DNA of 64,000 nt from Palsa-506 sp963836355 (GTDB lineage Bacteria; Actinomycetota; Actinomycetes; Streptosporangiales; Streptosporangiaceae), in assembly GCA_963836355.1 (NCBI GenBank), contig CAWIJO010000025.1:1-64000 (forward strand), in the 5' to 3' direction. Positions 16,862 through 25,303 of this stretch are shown here, in pieces. Position numbers and translations under genes: made by a program. The notes below the pieces were generated by a model that saw only the letters and a list, made by a program, of their open reading frames with translations, made no database searches and was not told the origin of the DNA. How positions within the stretch are numbered: position 1 is the stretch's first letter; each line of letters starts with the position of its first letter.

Positions 16862-17200
16862 GTGCCGGAGCGCCCGTGCCCGGACTGCGGCCTGAACACG
16901 CAGGGCTCTGCCCGCGGCGCGATCGCCGGGATGACCAGCCGCAATGCCCGGCAGTGGCAGGAGGTGCCGGCCCGGCCCGGCGACCTGGCGCGGCGGCCGT
17001 CACCGGGTACCTGGCCGGCGCTGGAGTACGCCTGCCATGTCCGTGACGTCCTGTGGCTGTATGACGAGCGGCTCGTGCTGATGCTGACGACCGGCGGGCC
17101 GCACTACCCCAACTGGGACACCGACGCTCCGGCAGTTGCCCGCCGCTATGCGGAGCAAGATCCCGCCCAGGTGGCTGACCCCCTCCGCCGTCCCCCTCCA
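16862..17200 (+). pseudogene. DinB / mycothiol-transferase-like fragment
   Basis: From GTG 16862 the protein reads VPERPCPDCGLNTQGSA..., IAGMTSRNARQWQEVPARPGDLARRPSPGTWPALEYACHVRDVLWLYDERLVLMLTTGGPHYPNWDTDAPAVARRYAEQDPAQVAD. It has the N-terminal helix pair of DinB-type metal-dependent transferases, with His of YACHVRD a typical ligand. After about residue 105 the sequence no longer resembles the family and the later metal-ligand histidines are absent. It is therefore judged truncated. The open frame formally runs to 17314. Confidence 0.5.
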
Positions 17201-17455
17201 TGGGCTTCTCTGCACCTGGCCAGCAGGGCGAGAACAGCCAGCCCCAGTACGCACACCATGCGGCAGGCCGTGTGTTCGCTACACCCGCCCGCAGCGCATA
17301 GCTCCAGGAGCTGAAAGATGGGGCAGCTGCCCCATGCGCTGATCACCCGCCCACGCCATCCTCAGAAGTTGTGAGGGTCGCGGCGCTGCTCGCAGCAGCT
17401 CTCTTTGCCAAACCCGGTCGGTTGAGGGTAAGGGTTCTGATGTGGCGACGTTCAC
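17201..17455. other. Intergenic, no gene recognised; contains an 18-bp palindrome
   Basis: Between the DinB-like fragment and the DsrE-like gene. It contains the perfect palindrome ATGGGGCAGCTGCCCCAT (17318-17335). No promoter pair was recognised. Confidence 0.4.
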
Positions 17456-17776
17456 ATGCATTTCGAACGCGCGTGGCTCGACCCCTCGGGCAAGTTGTTC
17501 TGCCTGTCGTCTGGCCAGCCGATGTTCCTTACCAAGGAAGCGGTGCGGCTCGTGCTGGCGGGCGTGGCCCAGGGCGTGGCGTGCGAGGGGTGCCCGTCAC
17601 TGCCCGAGCTGGCCAAGCGTCTCCAGGCGGCCGGCGGCCAGTACCTGGCCTGCCCCATCTGCTTCAACGCCCGGCATCTCGGCGAAGATGCCCTGGTAGA
17701 GAACTCCGCACTCGGCTGCACCGTGCCGATGTGGGAATGGATCGGTGATGGGCCCGCGACCACTTTCAGCTACTGA
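17456..17776 (+). CDS. DsrE-like small protein, N terminus atypical
   Basis: 106 aa. From residue ~23 it follows the DsrE/DsrF-like pattern: PMFLTKEAVRLVLAGVAQGVACEGCPSLPELAKRLQAAGGQYLACPICFNARHL, ending VPMWEWIGDGPATTFSY. Cysteines in CEGC and CPIC are candidates for sulfur or metal chemistry. The first ~22 residues (MHFERAWLDPSGKLFCLSSGQ) do not match the usual N-terminal strand of the fold, so the gene may have lost its start through recombination at the edge of the mobile zone. Function is unknown beyond the family. It may be a pseudogene. Confidence 0.55.
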   Translation: MHFERAWLDPSGKLFCLSSGQPMFLTKEAVRLVLAGVAQGVACEGCPSLPELAKRLQAAGGQYLACPICFNARHLGEDALVENSALGCTVPMWEWIGDGPATTFSY

Positions 17777-17795
17777 ACACGATGGCGGGAGAGCC

Positions 17796-18188
17796 ATGAT
17801 TGCTACTGCAGGTGAGCGCTTCGCGCAGGCTCTCGCGGCCAAGGACGACGCTGCGCTCTGCGCTTTGCTGGCCGACAGGATCGACTTCCAGGCCCTGACG
17901 CCGGGACGCCACTGGCAGGCCGCCACTGCCCGGGAGGTGGTCGAGGAGATCATCCTGGGGTACTGGTTCGGCGCCGGGGACCACATTCAGGAACTGTGTT
18001 CAGTCACCACCGGCCAGGTGTCGGAACGCGAGCATGTCGCTTACCGGCTACGCGTGGGCCGCTCTGGCGATGACTACCTGGTCGAGCAGCAGGCCTACTA
18101 CAGCACCGACGGGGCGCATATCACCTGGATGCGGGTCATGTGCTCTGGTTACCAGCCGCTCCACGACGATCGCCCGGCAGCACGCTGA
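17796..18188 (+). CDS. SnoaL/NTF2-like protein
   Basis: 130 aa from ATG 17796, preceded by GGGAGAG. Small alpha+beta cone pattern: an N-terminal helix (AGERFAQALAAKDDAALCALLADRIDFQALTPGRHW) followed by strands ending VEQQAYYSTDGAHITWMRVMCSGYQPL. This fits nuclear transport factor 2-like proteins that often bind small hydrophobic molecules. No catalytic residue set allows a reaction to be named. It lies 19 bp downstream of the DsrE-like gene and could be cotranscribed with it. Convergent with the HD/LuxR gene. Confidence 0.65.
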   Translation: MIATAGERFAQALAAKDDAALCALLADRIDFQALTPGRHWQAATAREVVEEIILGYWFGAGDHIQELCSVTTGQVSEREHVAYRLRVGRSGDDYLVEQQAYYSTDGAHITWMRVMCSGYQPLHDDRPAAR

Positions 18189-18197
18189 TGAGCCACG

Positions 18198-19805
18198 TCA
18201 CGATGGTGGCAGGGAACTCCCGGTCCGCCGGCGGTCCGTGCCGGATGAGTCGCCTATCAGCCCGTGGTTAGCGGCGAACAGGCTGGCAAGCGCGCGATTG
18301 GCGACTCCCGTCTTGGCGTAGATGTGCTCGACGTGATGGGCGGCCGTCTTGCGTGAGATGACGAGATGCTCGCCTATCTCCTTGTTCGACAGGCCACGGG
18401 CCAGCAGCCGGAGAACTTCGACCTCACGGCCGGTCAGGCCAGCTGGCCTAGCTTGCCGGCGGCCAGCTCGGTGACCAGCAGCAGAAAGCACGGCGGCCAC
18501 CGCCTCCGCGTCCATCCGGCCGGTGCGGGCCTCGGCGCGCAGTTGGGCGGCCGCCTCGTCAGCCGTGCCAGCGGGCCGGTGAGGCCGCGGCTCGGTCCGT
18601 GAGTGATAGAAGTCGGCGGCAGCCAGCACCCGTCCCTCAGCGCTGACGGCACCGCCCGACAGGCCGCGCGGGTAGCCGGAACCGTCTAGTCGCTCATGAT
18701 GCTGGACGGCGACAGCAGCCAGCGGGGCAAGCGCGGGTGAGTACGCCAGCATGCGCTCGGTGAGATACGGATGAAGGCGAACCCGTTCGCTCTCACCGTG
18801 GCTGAGCCTGCCTTGCTTGTCCCAGATCGAGTTCGGCACGCCCAGCCGGCCGAGGTCGTGCACCAGCCCGGCCCTGCGGACCAGTTTCCCGGCCTCGCCG
18901 TCCAGCCCGAAGATGCGCGCGGCTTCGCCAGCGAGGTCGGCCACAGATCGCGAATGGCCGATTGTGTACGGCGACTTTACATCGGTGAAATCGGCAATCG
19001 CCTCTAGCGCAGCATCGAACTCCGGCCCGGCCACCCGCGTCCCCAGGGCTGGTTCCGCGCTAATGACGGCGTCCCAGCTGCTCACCTCGCCCAGTTCCGC
19101 GAACAACGATGCCGCCTCGGTGGCGAAGATGTCCACGACCTGCGGATCGAACTGCGTCCCGCGCCGCTGGATGGCAACCGTGATCGCGGCGTCCGTCCCG
19201 CCCGCGCGGTGAAAGACCTCGACCACGTCCGCCAGCGTGACCAGCCGGGAGGTCAAGAGGATCTCCTCCCCCTTTGCTCCGTTCGGGACGCCTTTGCCGT
19301 CCCAGCGCTCAAAGGTCTGCTCCACGCTGTCGCGGACCCGCTGGGCCAGGCCCAGCCGCGCTGCCAGCGCATCAGCCGCGAGCCAGTGATTTTCCAGCAT
19401 CGTCTCCGCCGCCCGGCGGCCGTCACCCAGAAAAGCAACCCCGAGCCGGGCCCGCTCCACCGCCGGCTTGCCAGCGCCGAGATGACGCAACATGAACAGC
19501 GGCCCGGCCGCGGCAGAGCCGAAATCGACATGCCGGAAGTCAGCCTTGAGCGCCAGGTCGTCGCCGAACCACTTCGCCTGCTCATAGGCATCCACGTGGC
19601 AGCCCACCCAGGCGAGCAGGGCCGCGTAATACACGACCACACGGTCGGCCTCATCCAGACCCAGGCGCTGGGCAAGCCGCAAGGAAATCAGGCACTGGCG
19701 CAGCACATGCTCCATCGGCTGGCCCATGCCCAGGTCGGTCGCCAGCGACAGGACAGCTAGCAGTTCGGCGAGACGGACACTCAAACCTGCCCCCCGCTCC
19801 GCCAT
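18198..19805 (-). CDS. HD domain protein with C-terminal LuxR-type DNA-binding domain
   Basis: 535 aa from ATG 19805 (MAERGAGLSVRLAEL); an upstream ATG at 19892 would add 29 residues. The middle is an HD-GYP-like domain: VHDLGRLGVPNSIWDKQGRLSHGESERVRLHPYLTERML, then VQHHERLDGSGYPRGL. The His-Asp pair and the HHERLDGSGYP motif are both present. The last 65 residues are a LuxR HTH: LTGREVEVLRLLARGLSNKEIGEHLVISRKTAAHHVEHIYAKTGV. It would couple a phosphohydrolase-like sensor (cyclic nucleotide or other phosphoester) to transcription control. The ligand is unknown. It is monocistronic, convergent with the SnoaL-like gene. Confidence 0.82.
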   Translation of the reverse strand: MAERGAGLSVRLAELLAVLSLATDLGMGQPMEHVLRQCLISLRLAQRLGLDEADRVVVYYAALLAWVGCHVDAYEQAKWFGDDLALKADFRHVDFGSAAAGPLFMLRHLGAGKPAVERARLGVAFLGDGRRAAETMLENHWLAADALAARLGLAQRVRDSVEQTFERWDGKGVPNGAKGEEILLTSRLVTLADVVEVFHRAGGTDAAITVAIQRRGTQFDPQVVDIFATEAASLFAELGEVSSWDAVISAEPALGTRVAGPEFDAALEAIADFTDVKSPYTIGHSRSVADLAGEAARIFGLDGEAGKLVRRAGLVHDLGRLGVPNSIWDKQGRLSHGESERVRLHPYLTERMLAYSPALAPLAAVAVQHHERLDGSGYPRGLSGGAVSAEGRVLAAADFYHSRTEPRPHRPAGTADEAAAQLRAEARTGRMDAEAVAAVLSAAGHRAGRRQARPAGLTGREVEVLRLLARGLSNKEIGEHLVISRKTAAHHVEHIYAKTGVANRALASLFAANHGLIGDSSGTDRRRTGSSLPPS

Positions 19806-19892
19806 GACAGCCAATATAAGCAGGAAGTCAGGAGCGGGCATCCAGATGCAAGCGAGCAGGTCAGGAACCGCGTACGAGACCAGGACCCGCAC

Positions 19893-20126
19893 GATGAAGC
19901 CGGCAGCTCTGGCAGCGCGAATGAAATCCGCCTAGGTCCATGCAGTCATCGTGGCCTTCTGGTTGCTGAGCGTCAACAGGCTGAGCAGGCGTTTGCGCGG
20001 AAGACGCAGCGAACCGGTCATGGGTGCTGCTGTCCATGCGCGCTGGCCGTGCGCGTGTGATGTTGCAGGGAACTAGGAATGTGTGCCGACGGTGTTCCCG
20101 GAATCCGCCAGGGAACCTGGGTATGG
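19893..20126. other. Intergenic, nothing recognised
   Basis: About 230 bp upstream of the HD/LuxR gene and downstream of the RodZ-like gene. No ORF with coding character, tRNA or strong hairpin was seen. Confidence 0.4.
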
Positions 20127-21161
20127 TCAGGCCCGGCCTTCCAGCCGGAGGCTATGCACGCTTGCCTGGAAGGTGCCGGCCGGGTCTGGCGGCAAGCGAG
20201 TGAACCAGATGAGCACATAACGGCCGTGCGCTGGCCTACTGAGCCGCAGCCGCACCAGGCCGCCTGCGCTAGCCGCCCTCGCGACGGGCGGCAGGTCTGC
20301 CAGTGCGGGTGCCGTGCCAACGCGCAGCTGGAAGCGGGCACCGCGGGCCTTGCCGAGGGTTATCTGGGCGGCGGTGATAATCACCGGCCTGCCCATGTCC
20401 ACGAGCAGGCCGGTGCCCGGATACAGGTTCCCGAAGCGGGCAGTGGTGTACCAGTCGGTATGCCATGCCGTTGCGGGCGTGCCGTCGATCGCGAGGTGCG
20501 CGCGCCGGGGGTTGTCGCCCTGGCCGCTGCCATAGGGACCGAATGCCCTGGCGCTGGCCGGGGTGAGCGGCCGCGCCGGGTTGGCGCCCGGAGTGGTCGC
20601 CTTCGGCGCTGGCGTCGTCTTCGGCGTGGGCGTGCCGTGGCTGGCGTGGTGGTGAGTCGCCGGATGAGCCCGGGCCCTGGGTCCGGCGCTCGCCGCCTGG
20701 CGCGAGTCGGCCAGAAGGTAGTACGCCACGGAACCGAGCGCCACTACCAGCGCCAGCCCCAGCGCCAGCCCCAGCGCCGCGGCCCAGTTCAGCTGGCGCC
20801 GCTCGTCCCCCCTGGCGGGCGTGACCTGCCTGGTGACATCCGCCGGGAGCGCCAGCGGCGCCAGTGGGGCCATGTCGTACTCCCCGGCGGGCGTGACCGG
20901 CTCGTTGACATCCGCCGGGAACGGCGGCGGCCCCTGCCGGGCCGTGTCGTACGCCCGGATCAGCGGCTCCGGATCAGCCCCGGCCGCCCGGGCGATGGCC
21001 CGGATATGCCCCCGGGCGTAAAAGTCCCCGCCACACGCCGAGTAATCGTCGCCCTCGATTCTCGTGATGATGGCTTCCCTGATGCGTGTCCGCTGGCTGA
21101 CCTGGGCGACAGTGAGACCGGCGCCGCGCCGCGCTTCCGCGAGGGCCTTGCCGATGCTCAC
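20127..21161 (-). CDS. RodZ-like HTH membrane protein with C-terminal discoidin-like domain
   Basis: 344 aa. Residues 1-70 are an Xre/RodZ-type HTH (IGKALAEARRGAGLTVAQVSQRTRIREAIITRIEGDDY). A Pro-rich linker and one transmembrane helix near 125-150 (WAAALGLALGLALVVALGSVAYYLLA) follow, then a His/Thr/Pro-rich extracytoplasmic spacer. A beta-rich domain (AIDGTPATAWHTDWYTTARFG..., GTGLLVDMGRPVIITAAQITLG) resembles F5/8 type C carbohydrate-binding folds. The order cytoplasmic HTH, TM, outer ligand domain suggests a cell-envelope sensor or scaffold. Starts at ATG 21161 (MSIGKALAEARR). Not next to mre/cell-shape genes, so a true RodZ role is unlikely. Confidence 0.75.
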   Translation of the reverse strand: MSIGKALAEARRGAGLTVAQVSQRTRIREAIITRIEGDDYSACGGDFYARGHIRAIARAAGADPEPLIRAYDTARQGPPPFPADVNEPVTPAGEYDMAPLAPLALPADVTRQVTPARGDERRQLNWAAALGLALGLALVVALGSVAYYLLADSRQAASAGPRARAHPATHHHASHGTPTPKTTPAPKATTPGANPARPLTPASARAFGPYGSGQGDNPRRAHLAIDGTPATAWHTDWYTTARFGNLYPGTGLLVDMGRPVIITAAQITLGKARGARFQLRVGTAPALADLPPVARAASAGGLVRLRLSRPAHGRYVLIWFTRLPPDPAGTFQASVHSLRLEGRA

Positions 21162-21559
21162 ACCGTGCCTCCACTGCGGTACCGCACTGCGCGCCGCCCG
21201 GAATGCGCAGCGCAGATGGCCATGGCTCCGTCATTGACACTATGTCCGCAGCGGAACCGCCGCGCTCTCAGGCTCAGAGACCGTTGCGTAACCGGGTTGA
21301 CCGCATGGCGTGATCTTCTTGGCATGCGGCGTGCCTGGCATGACAAAAGGATCATCCCCGCCAAGATCGCGCTGTGTGCAACTGCGAACCCGGCGGGGAT
21401 GATGCCGCCAGATGCTAACCGTCTCAGATGGGGGAGTGGAAGGTCGCGCACCGCCACGCGGCCACCCCGCCGCAGGCGGAGCCAAGGGCATCCGCGGCAG
21501 GCGAGGATGGCCATTGACCCGGATGGACCGTGCCTTGAGTACTGACGGATTCCGATGAG
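21162..21559. other. Intergenic between the LanC-like and RodZ-like genes
   Basis: 398 bp. Apart from the hairpin at 21351-21403 nothing was recognised. It should contain the promoter of the RodZ-like gene. Confidence 0.4.
21351..21403 (-). terminator. Hairpin downstream of the LanC-like gene
   Basis: Perfect 12-bp inverted repeat ATCATCCCCGCC (21351-21362) and GGCGGGGATGAT (21392-21403) around a 29-base loop. No T-run. Its position after the LanC-like gene and before the next promoter suits a terminator, but the long loop also allows a protein-binding site. Confidence 0.4.
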
Positions 21560-22932
21560 TCATGCGGTTGCCTTTGCTGCGTGTCCTGGTTGTTCTTGGG
21601 CGGAAAGCGCCCACCAGTTGTCCATCCGCTGGACCGCCCGGGCCCTCGGGTCGCCGCCTTGCACGATGCGGCTGGCGCGGAAAAGGAATGCGGCGATACC
21701 GGCTGCTCCCTGCATCCAGCCGGTTCCCGGCGGCAGCAGTGGCTCGGTTGCGCGATGTTCCAGGAACCGCCAGTAGGCGTGAGGTCCATCGAGGATGGCG
21801 CGTTCGACCAGGGTGTCGGCCAGGTGCAGGGCGAATTCGAGGTCGCGGTCATCGCCTGCCCGGTGCCAGGAGTCCAGGAACACATCGCCCACTCCCGCCG
21901 TACCGCAGCAGCGCCCGTCGTTGTCCCAGAAGCCCGGGTGGAGGCGGGCGGGCACACCTGAGCTGCGGACGCTGTGCAGGCATCTGCGGTGCCACGTCAG
22001 CGGCTTGTGACCAGCGATGTCCTCGACGCCTGCTCGGTCCAAGGCGAGGAAGAACAGCGAGGTGCCGGCGGCACCGTGGCACCAGGTGTAAGTGACCTCG
22101 TCCGCACCGGATCCGCGCTGGGGATGCAGCGAGGGCCGACGAACCCCCGCCCGCTCGTGTCACCGAGCGCCACTAGATGTTCGGCACTGCTGCGGGCCGC
22201 CGCGGTAAGGTCTGGGCGGTCGAGCTCGGAACCGGCGAGCGCCAGGGTTGCCCCGATACCTGCGATGCCGTGCGAGAGGTTCGGCATCGCAGGGTAGGGG
22301 CCGGTGCAGAAGCGCCGAGGCACGAAGGACCAGCTGGTGCCAGTAGGCAGGGGTTCTGCCTCGGCCATGAGCACCCCGGCGACCTGCTCGGCCAGCCGGC
22401 GGGCGCCGGCCACTCCGAACCGCCGGAGCCACAGCGCCGAGAGCAGCACGCCCGCTGTGCCGAGGGTGAGGTCATTGATGCGCGCATCAGGGAGGAAGCG
22501 CGGCGGCCCAATGACTATCTGGGGCCAGCCGTCGGGGGTCGCGAGCGCCGCCAGACGGGCCACTGCAGTCTCAATCCCGGGGGCATCGAGCGCGGTGAGT
22601 ACGCCGATTGCACTGACCAGCCCGTCGAAGTAGGTGCAGTCGGCCTGGTCAGGGATTCCGTTGCGGACACGATCGGCGATCGCGTCCGCCAGGCTCTGCT
22701 CTTCGGTCGTCCAGGGCCGCACGAGACGGATCTCCGCCAGCACGTGGGCGAGACCGCCCACTCCGCTATGCATGCCATCGCGGTCGGCCGGGACGGCCAG
22801 GATCTCGGGGGCCTCCGCCGTTGTCCCGGACCCGGGAATCCAGGGTCCGTCCTCCTCTCGCACCTGGTCAAGGACCCATCGCCACGCGGCATCGGCGAGG
22901 CTGCGGTAGGTCTCAGGCGCGCGCGGGGTCAT
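21560..22932 (-). pseudogene. Lanthionine-synthetase-C-like protein, frameshifted
   Basis: The first ~280 residues read MTPRAPETYRSLADAAWRWVLDQV..., MHSGVGGLAHVLAEI, MPNLSHGIAGIGATLALAGSELDRPDL. Near 22100-22110 a one-base shift moves the frame to DEVTYTWCHGAAGTSLFFLALDRAGV..., FWDNDGRCCGTAGVGDVFLDSW, GTGWMQGAAGIAAFLFR, ending 21560. Together they make an alpha/alpha barrel LanC-like protein of about 455 aa, with the WCHG and CCG zinc-ligand motifs of cyclases. No LanB/LanM, precursor peptide or exporter lies next to it, so a lantibiotic role is not supported. The shift lies in a GC-rich run, so sequencing error is possible. Confidence 0.7.
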
Positions 22933-23054
22933 CTGCCGATGATGACATCCCGCGGCGGGCAGGCAGGCCGGCGGCCATCAGCCGGACCACCCGCAGCTGA
23001 CTGACCCGCAGCGCCAGTGGCAGATGAACCCGACTTTCGTGGAAGCCTGGCCGG

Positions 23055-23275
23055 GTGACTGACTTCACCAGCGAGAAGCTGACCGGCGCGCGGTTCGAGG
23101 ACGTCTACCTGACCGACGCCCGGTTCCACACTGTCGACCTCAGCACGCGCGCTTCCACCTGGTCGACCTGACGGGGGGTCACGATCCGTGGTGCCGTCCT
23201 GGTAAACGTGGACGTCAGTGGCGAGATCAAGAACCTGCGGGTCAACGGCGTCGACGTCGTGCCCTCGAGAGCAGC
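23055..23275 (+). pseudogene. Pentapeptide-repeat-like remnant
   Basis: From GTG 23055: VTDFTSEKLTGARFEDVYLTDARFHTVDL, then in shifted frames RFHLVDLTG and TIRGAVLVNVDVSGEIKNLRVNGVDVVP. The A(D/N)LXX-like rhythm is that of short pentapeptide stretches often fused to DinB-like domains in actinobacteria. Two frameshifts and the lack of any following domain make it a relic. Confidence 0.45.
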
Positions 23276-23463
23276 TCGCCCGGCGGCAGTGCATGGAAGA
23301 GCCAGCGAACCAAGAATTATAACGGGCCGGCGGGCCGACTGAAGTTTTCTCAGCAAGTTTGGGTGAGCATCTGATTTCGAGTTGGCCGAGGTTGAGGCCG
23401 CTGATGCCGGCTGGGGCCGGGCAGATCGTGGTGGAGGGTGGCTCGTCACGGCCCCGCATCGGC

Positions 23464-24225
23464 TCACCGGGAGGCGTGGCCAACAAAGATCGCGATGCCG
23501 TCGATGATGCGTTGCAGGCCGAATCTGAAGGAGCGGGCCGGGTCGTGGGCGGCGGTGTACTCGGCGCCGGCTGCAGCGCCGACGCGGGCTGCGGTGGGGT
23601 AGCGGGCCGGGTCGAGGACCTCGGCGAGCAGTGGACCGTAGGTTTGCCACCACTGCTGGTCGGAGATGCCGGTGCGGGCCTGGGCTTCGGCGGCTTCGGC
23701 GGCGCCCCGGGCGGCGCCGCGGACGTAGTCGTCGAGGAGGCTGGCGATGAGGTCCATGTCGATGTCGGTGAGGCCGAGCCCGTCCACGGCGGCGAGTTCA
23801 GCGTCATAAAACGCGGTCATGTTCGGGCCTAGCAGCGGCCGGCTGGCGGCGATCTGCAGGAGCCATGGATGGGACAGCAGGAGCGTCCAGTGCTGTTCCG
23901 CGAGCGCGGCGAGCCGTGCCTGCCATGACGTGGCGGAGTCGCGGGGAACGGCGATCTCGCCGTAAGCGCGGTCGGCCATGACGTCGAGCAGCTCGGCTTT
24001 GCTGGGCACGTAGCCGTAGAGGGACATGGCGGTGATGCCCAGCTCGTCGGCGAGCCGGCGCATGGACAGCCCGCCGAGCCCGTCCCGGTCGGCGATCTGG
24101 ATCGCCGTGGTCACGACCTGCTCGCCGCTCAGGCTGGGCTTGGGCCCCCTGCGGCGACGGTGCACCCCCCAGAGCAGGTCGATGGTGCGCTGGGGGTCTC
24201 CACTGCCGCTGTACTCGGTGGGCAC
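23464..24225 (-). CDS. TetR family transcriptional regulator
   Basis: 253 aa. N-terminal HTH at about 35-75 (VVTTAIQIADRDGLGGLSMRRLADELGITAMSLYGYVPSKAELLDVMADRAYGE) is typical TetR; the C-terminal ligand domain (AARLAALAEQHWTLLLSHPW..., FRFGLQRIIDGIAIFV) resembles the TetR_C group that controls drug exporters. It is divergent from a DrrAB-type ABC transporter, with an inverted repeat in the 82-bp gap. The likely role is repression of that exporter and of itself, relieved by a drug-like ligand. The ligand is unknown. Confidence 0.85.
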   Translation of the reverse strand: MPTEYSGSGDPQRTIDLLWGVHRRRRGPKPSLSGEQVVTTAIQIADRDGLGGLSMRRLADELGITAMSLYGYVPSKAELLDVMADRAYGEIAVPRDSATSWQARLAALAEQHWTLLLSHPWLLQIAASRPLLGPNMTAFYDAELAAVDGLGLTDIDMDLIASLLDDYVRGAARGAAEAAEAQARTGISDQQWWQTYGPLLAEVLDPARYPTAARVGAAAGAEYTAAHDPARSFRFGLQRIIDGIAIFVGHASR

Positions 24226-24239
24226 ATCCTGGTCCGTTC

Positions 24240-24268
24240 TTGCGCTAGAACTACATACACTGTATGGT
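24240..24268 (+). promoter_or_regulatory. Candidate promoter of the ABC exporter operon
   Basis: TTGCGC (24240-24245), 17-bp spacer, TATGGT (24263-24268). The -10 and spacer lie within the left half of the inverted repeat described at 24256-24289, so a bound repressor would cover the promoter. Assignment by eye only. Confidence 0.45.
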
Positions 24269-24289
24269 AATCAAACTTCCTACGGTGTA
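24256..24289. promoter_or_regulatory. Candidate TetR operator between regulator and exporter
   Basis: Inverted repeat TACACTGTATGG (24256-24267) and CCTACGGTGTA (24279-24289): the arms match at 9 of 11 positions (TACAC, GTA and final G's). The left arm is also part of a near-palindrome CATACACTGTATG (24254-24266). It is centred in the divergent gap and overlaps the likely promoter, as expected for TetR repression of both genes. Confidence 0.6.
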
Positions 24290-24307
24290 GAGAGTTGAGG
24301 GTCGCTC

Positions 24308-25303
24308 TTGGTAGCCTCCGCTATAGCATGCGAGGGCCTGTGCAAGCGTTTCGGGGAAACTACGGCGCTCGGCGGCTTGGATCTGGCCGTGCCGGAGGGC
24401 GCTGTCTATGGCTTGCTTGGGCCGAACGGGGCGGGTAAGACAACCGCTGTCCGGGTTCTGGCGACCTTGCTGCGGCCTGATTCCGGGCACGCCCGGGTCG
24501 CCGGCTTCGACGTGGCCCGTCAGCCAGCCCAGGTGCGTGCTCGCATCGGGCTGGCCGGGCAGAACGCCGCCGTGGATGAGATCCTGTCCGCCCGGCAGAA
24601 CCTGGTGATGTTCGGGCGGCTGTGCCACCTGCCCATCAGTGCCGCGCGGCGCCGGGCTGACGAACTGCTCGGCCAGTTCGCCCTGACCGAGGCAGGCGGC
24701 AAGCCGGTCCGCCAGTACTCGGGCGGCATGCGCCGCAGGCTTGACCTGGCCGCGAGCTTCATCGTGGCCCCCCACGTGCTGTTCCTCGACGAGCCCACCA
24801 CCGGGCTCGATCCGCACGGCCGCAACGAGGTCTGGCAGATGATCCGCACGCTGGCCGGGGGCGGTACGACGGTGCTGCTCAACACGCAGTACCTGGAAGA
24901 GGCTGACCAGCTCGCCGACGCCATCGCACTGATCGCTGCGGGCCGCGTCGTCGCCGAAGGCACCCCAGAGGAGCTGAAGTCGCTGGCCGGGGGCGACCGG
25001 ATCGACGTCATCCTGCGCGCCGCCGGGGACCTGGTACCCGCGGCCGGGCTCCTGCAGGCCCGGCTCCGCACTGCTGTGCGCCTCGATCAGGACAGCCGGG
25101 AACTCAGCGTGCCGGTCACCGACCGGCTGGCCGCCCTGACCGAGATCATCCGCTCATTGCAGGAGGAAGGCATCACCGCAGAAGACATCGTCGTGCGCAG
25201 GCCGACCCTGGATGAGGCGTTCCTGCATCTGACCGGCCACCAGCCACCATCCGGCGGCATCGCCTCCCCCTCCTCCCAGCCCGCCGGGGCGCGCACGCAA
25301 TGA
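24308..25303 (+). CDS. DrrA-type ABC transporter ATP-binding protein
   Basis: 331 aa from TTG 24308, with GAGGG upstream. Walker A GPNGAGKTT (about 38-46), Q-loop near GLAGQNAAVD, signature YSGGMRRRLDLA (about 137-148), Walker B HVLFLDEPTTGLD (about 155-167), then H-loop-like LLNTQYLEEAD, and a C-terminal regulatory domain (VVRRPTLDEAFLHLTG). The TGLDP and Gln in place of the switch His (NTQYLEEAD) are typical of daunorubicin-resistance DrrA subfamily ATPases. It pairs with the overlapping permease gene to export a drug or lipid-like molecule. Confidence 0.88.
   Translation: MVASAIACEGLCKRFGETTALGGLDLAVPEGAVYGLLGPNGAGKTTAVRVLATLLRPDSGHARVAGFDVARQPAQVRARIGLAGQNAAVDEILSARQNLVMFGRLCHLPISAARRRADELLGQFALTEAGGKPVRQYSGGMRRRLDLAASFIVAPHVLFLDEPTTGLDPHGRNEVWQMIRTLAGGGTTVLLNTQYLEEADQLADAIALIAAGRVVAEGTPEELKSLAGGDRIDVILRAAGDLVPAAGLLQARLRTAVRLDQDSRELSVPVTDRLAALTEIIRSLQEEGITAEDIVVRRPTLDEAFLHLTGHQPPSGGIASPSSQPAGARTQ

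Noticed and set aside
17318..17335. 18-bp palindrome as a terminator or origin element
   Set aside because: Too short and without context; listed only inside the intergenic note.
21560..22932. A lanthipeptide biosynthetic cluster
   Set aside because: Only a LanC-like gene; no LanB/LanM, precursor or dedicated transporter nearby.
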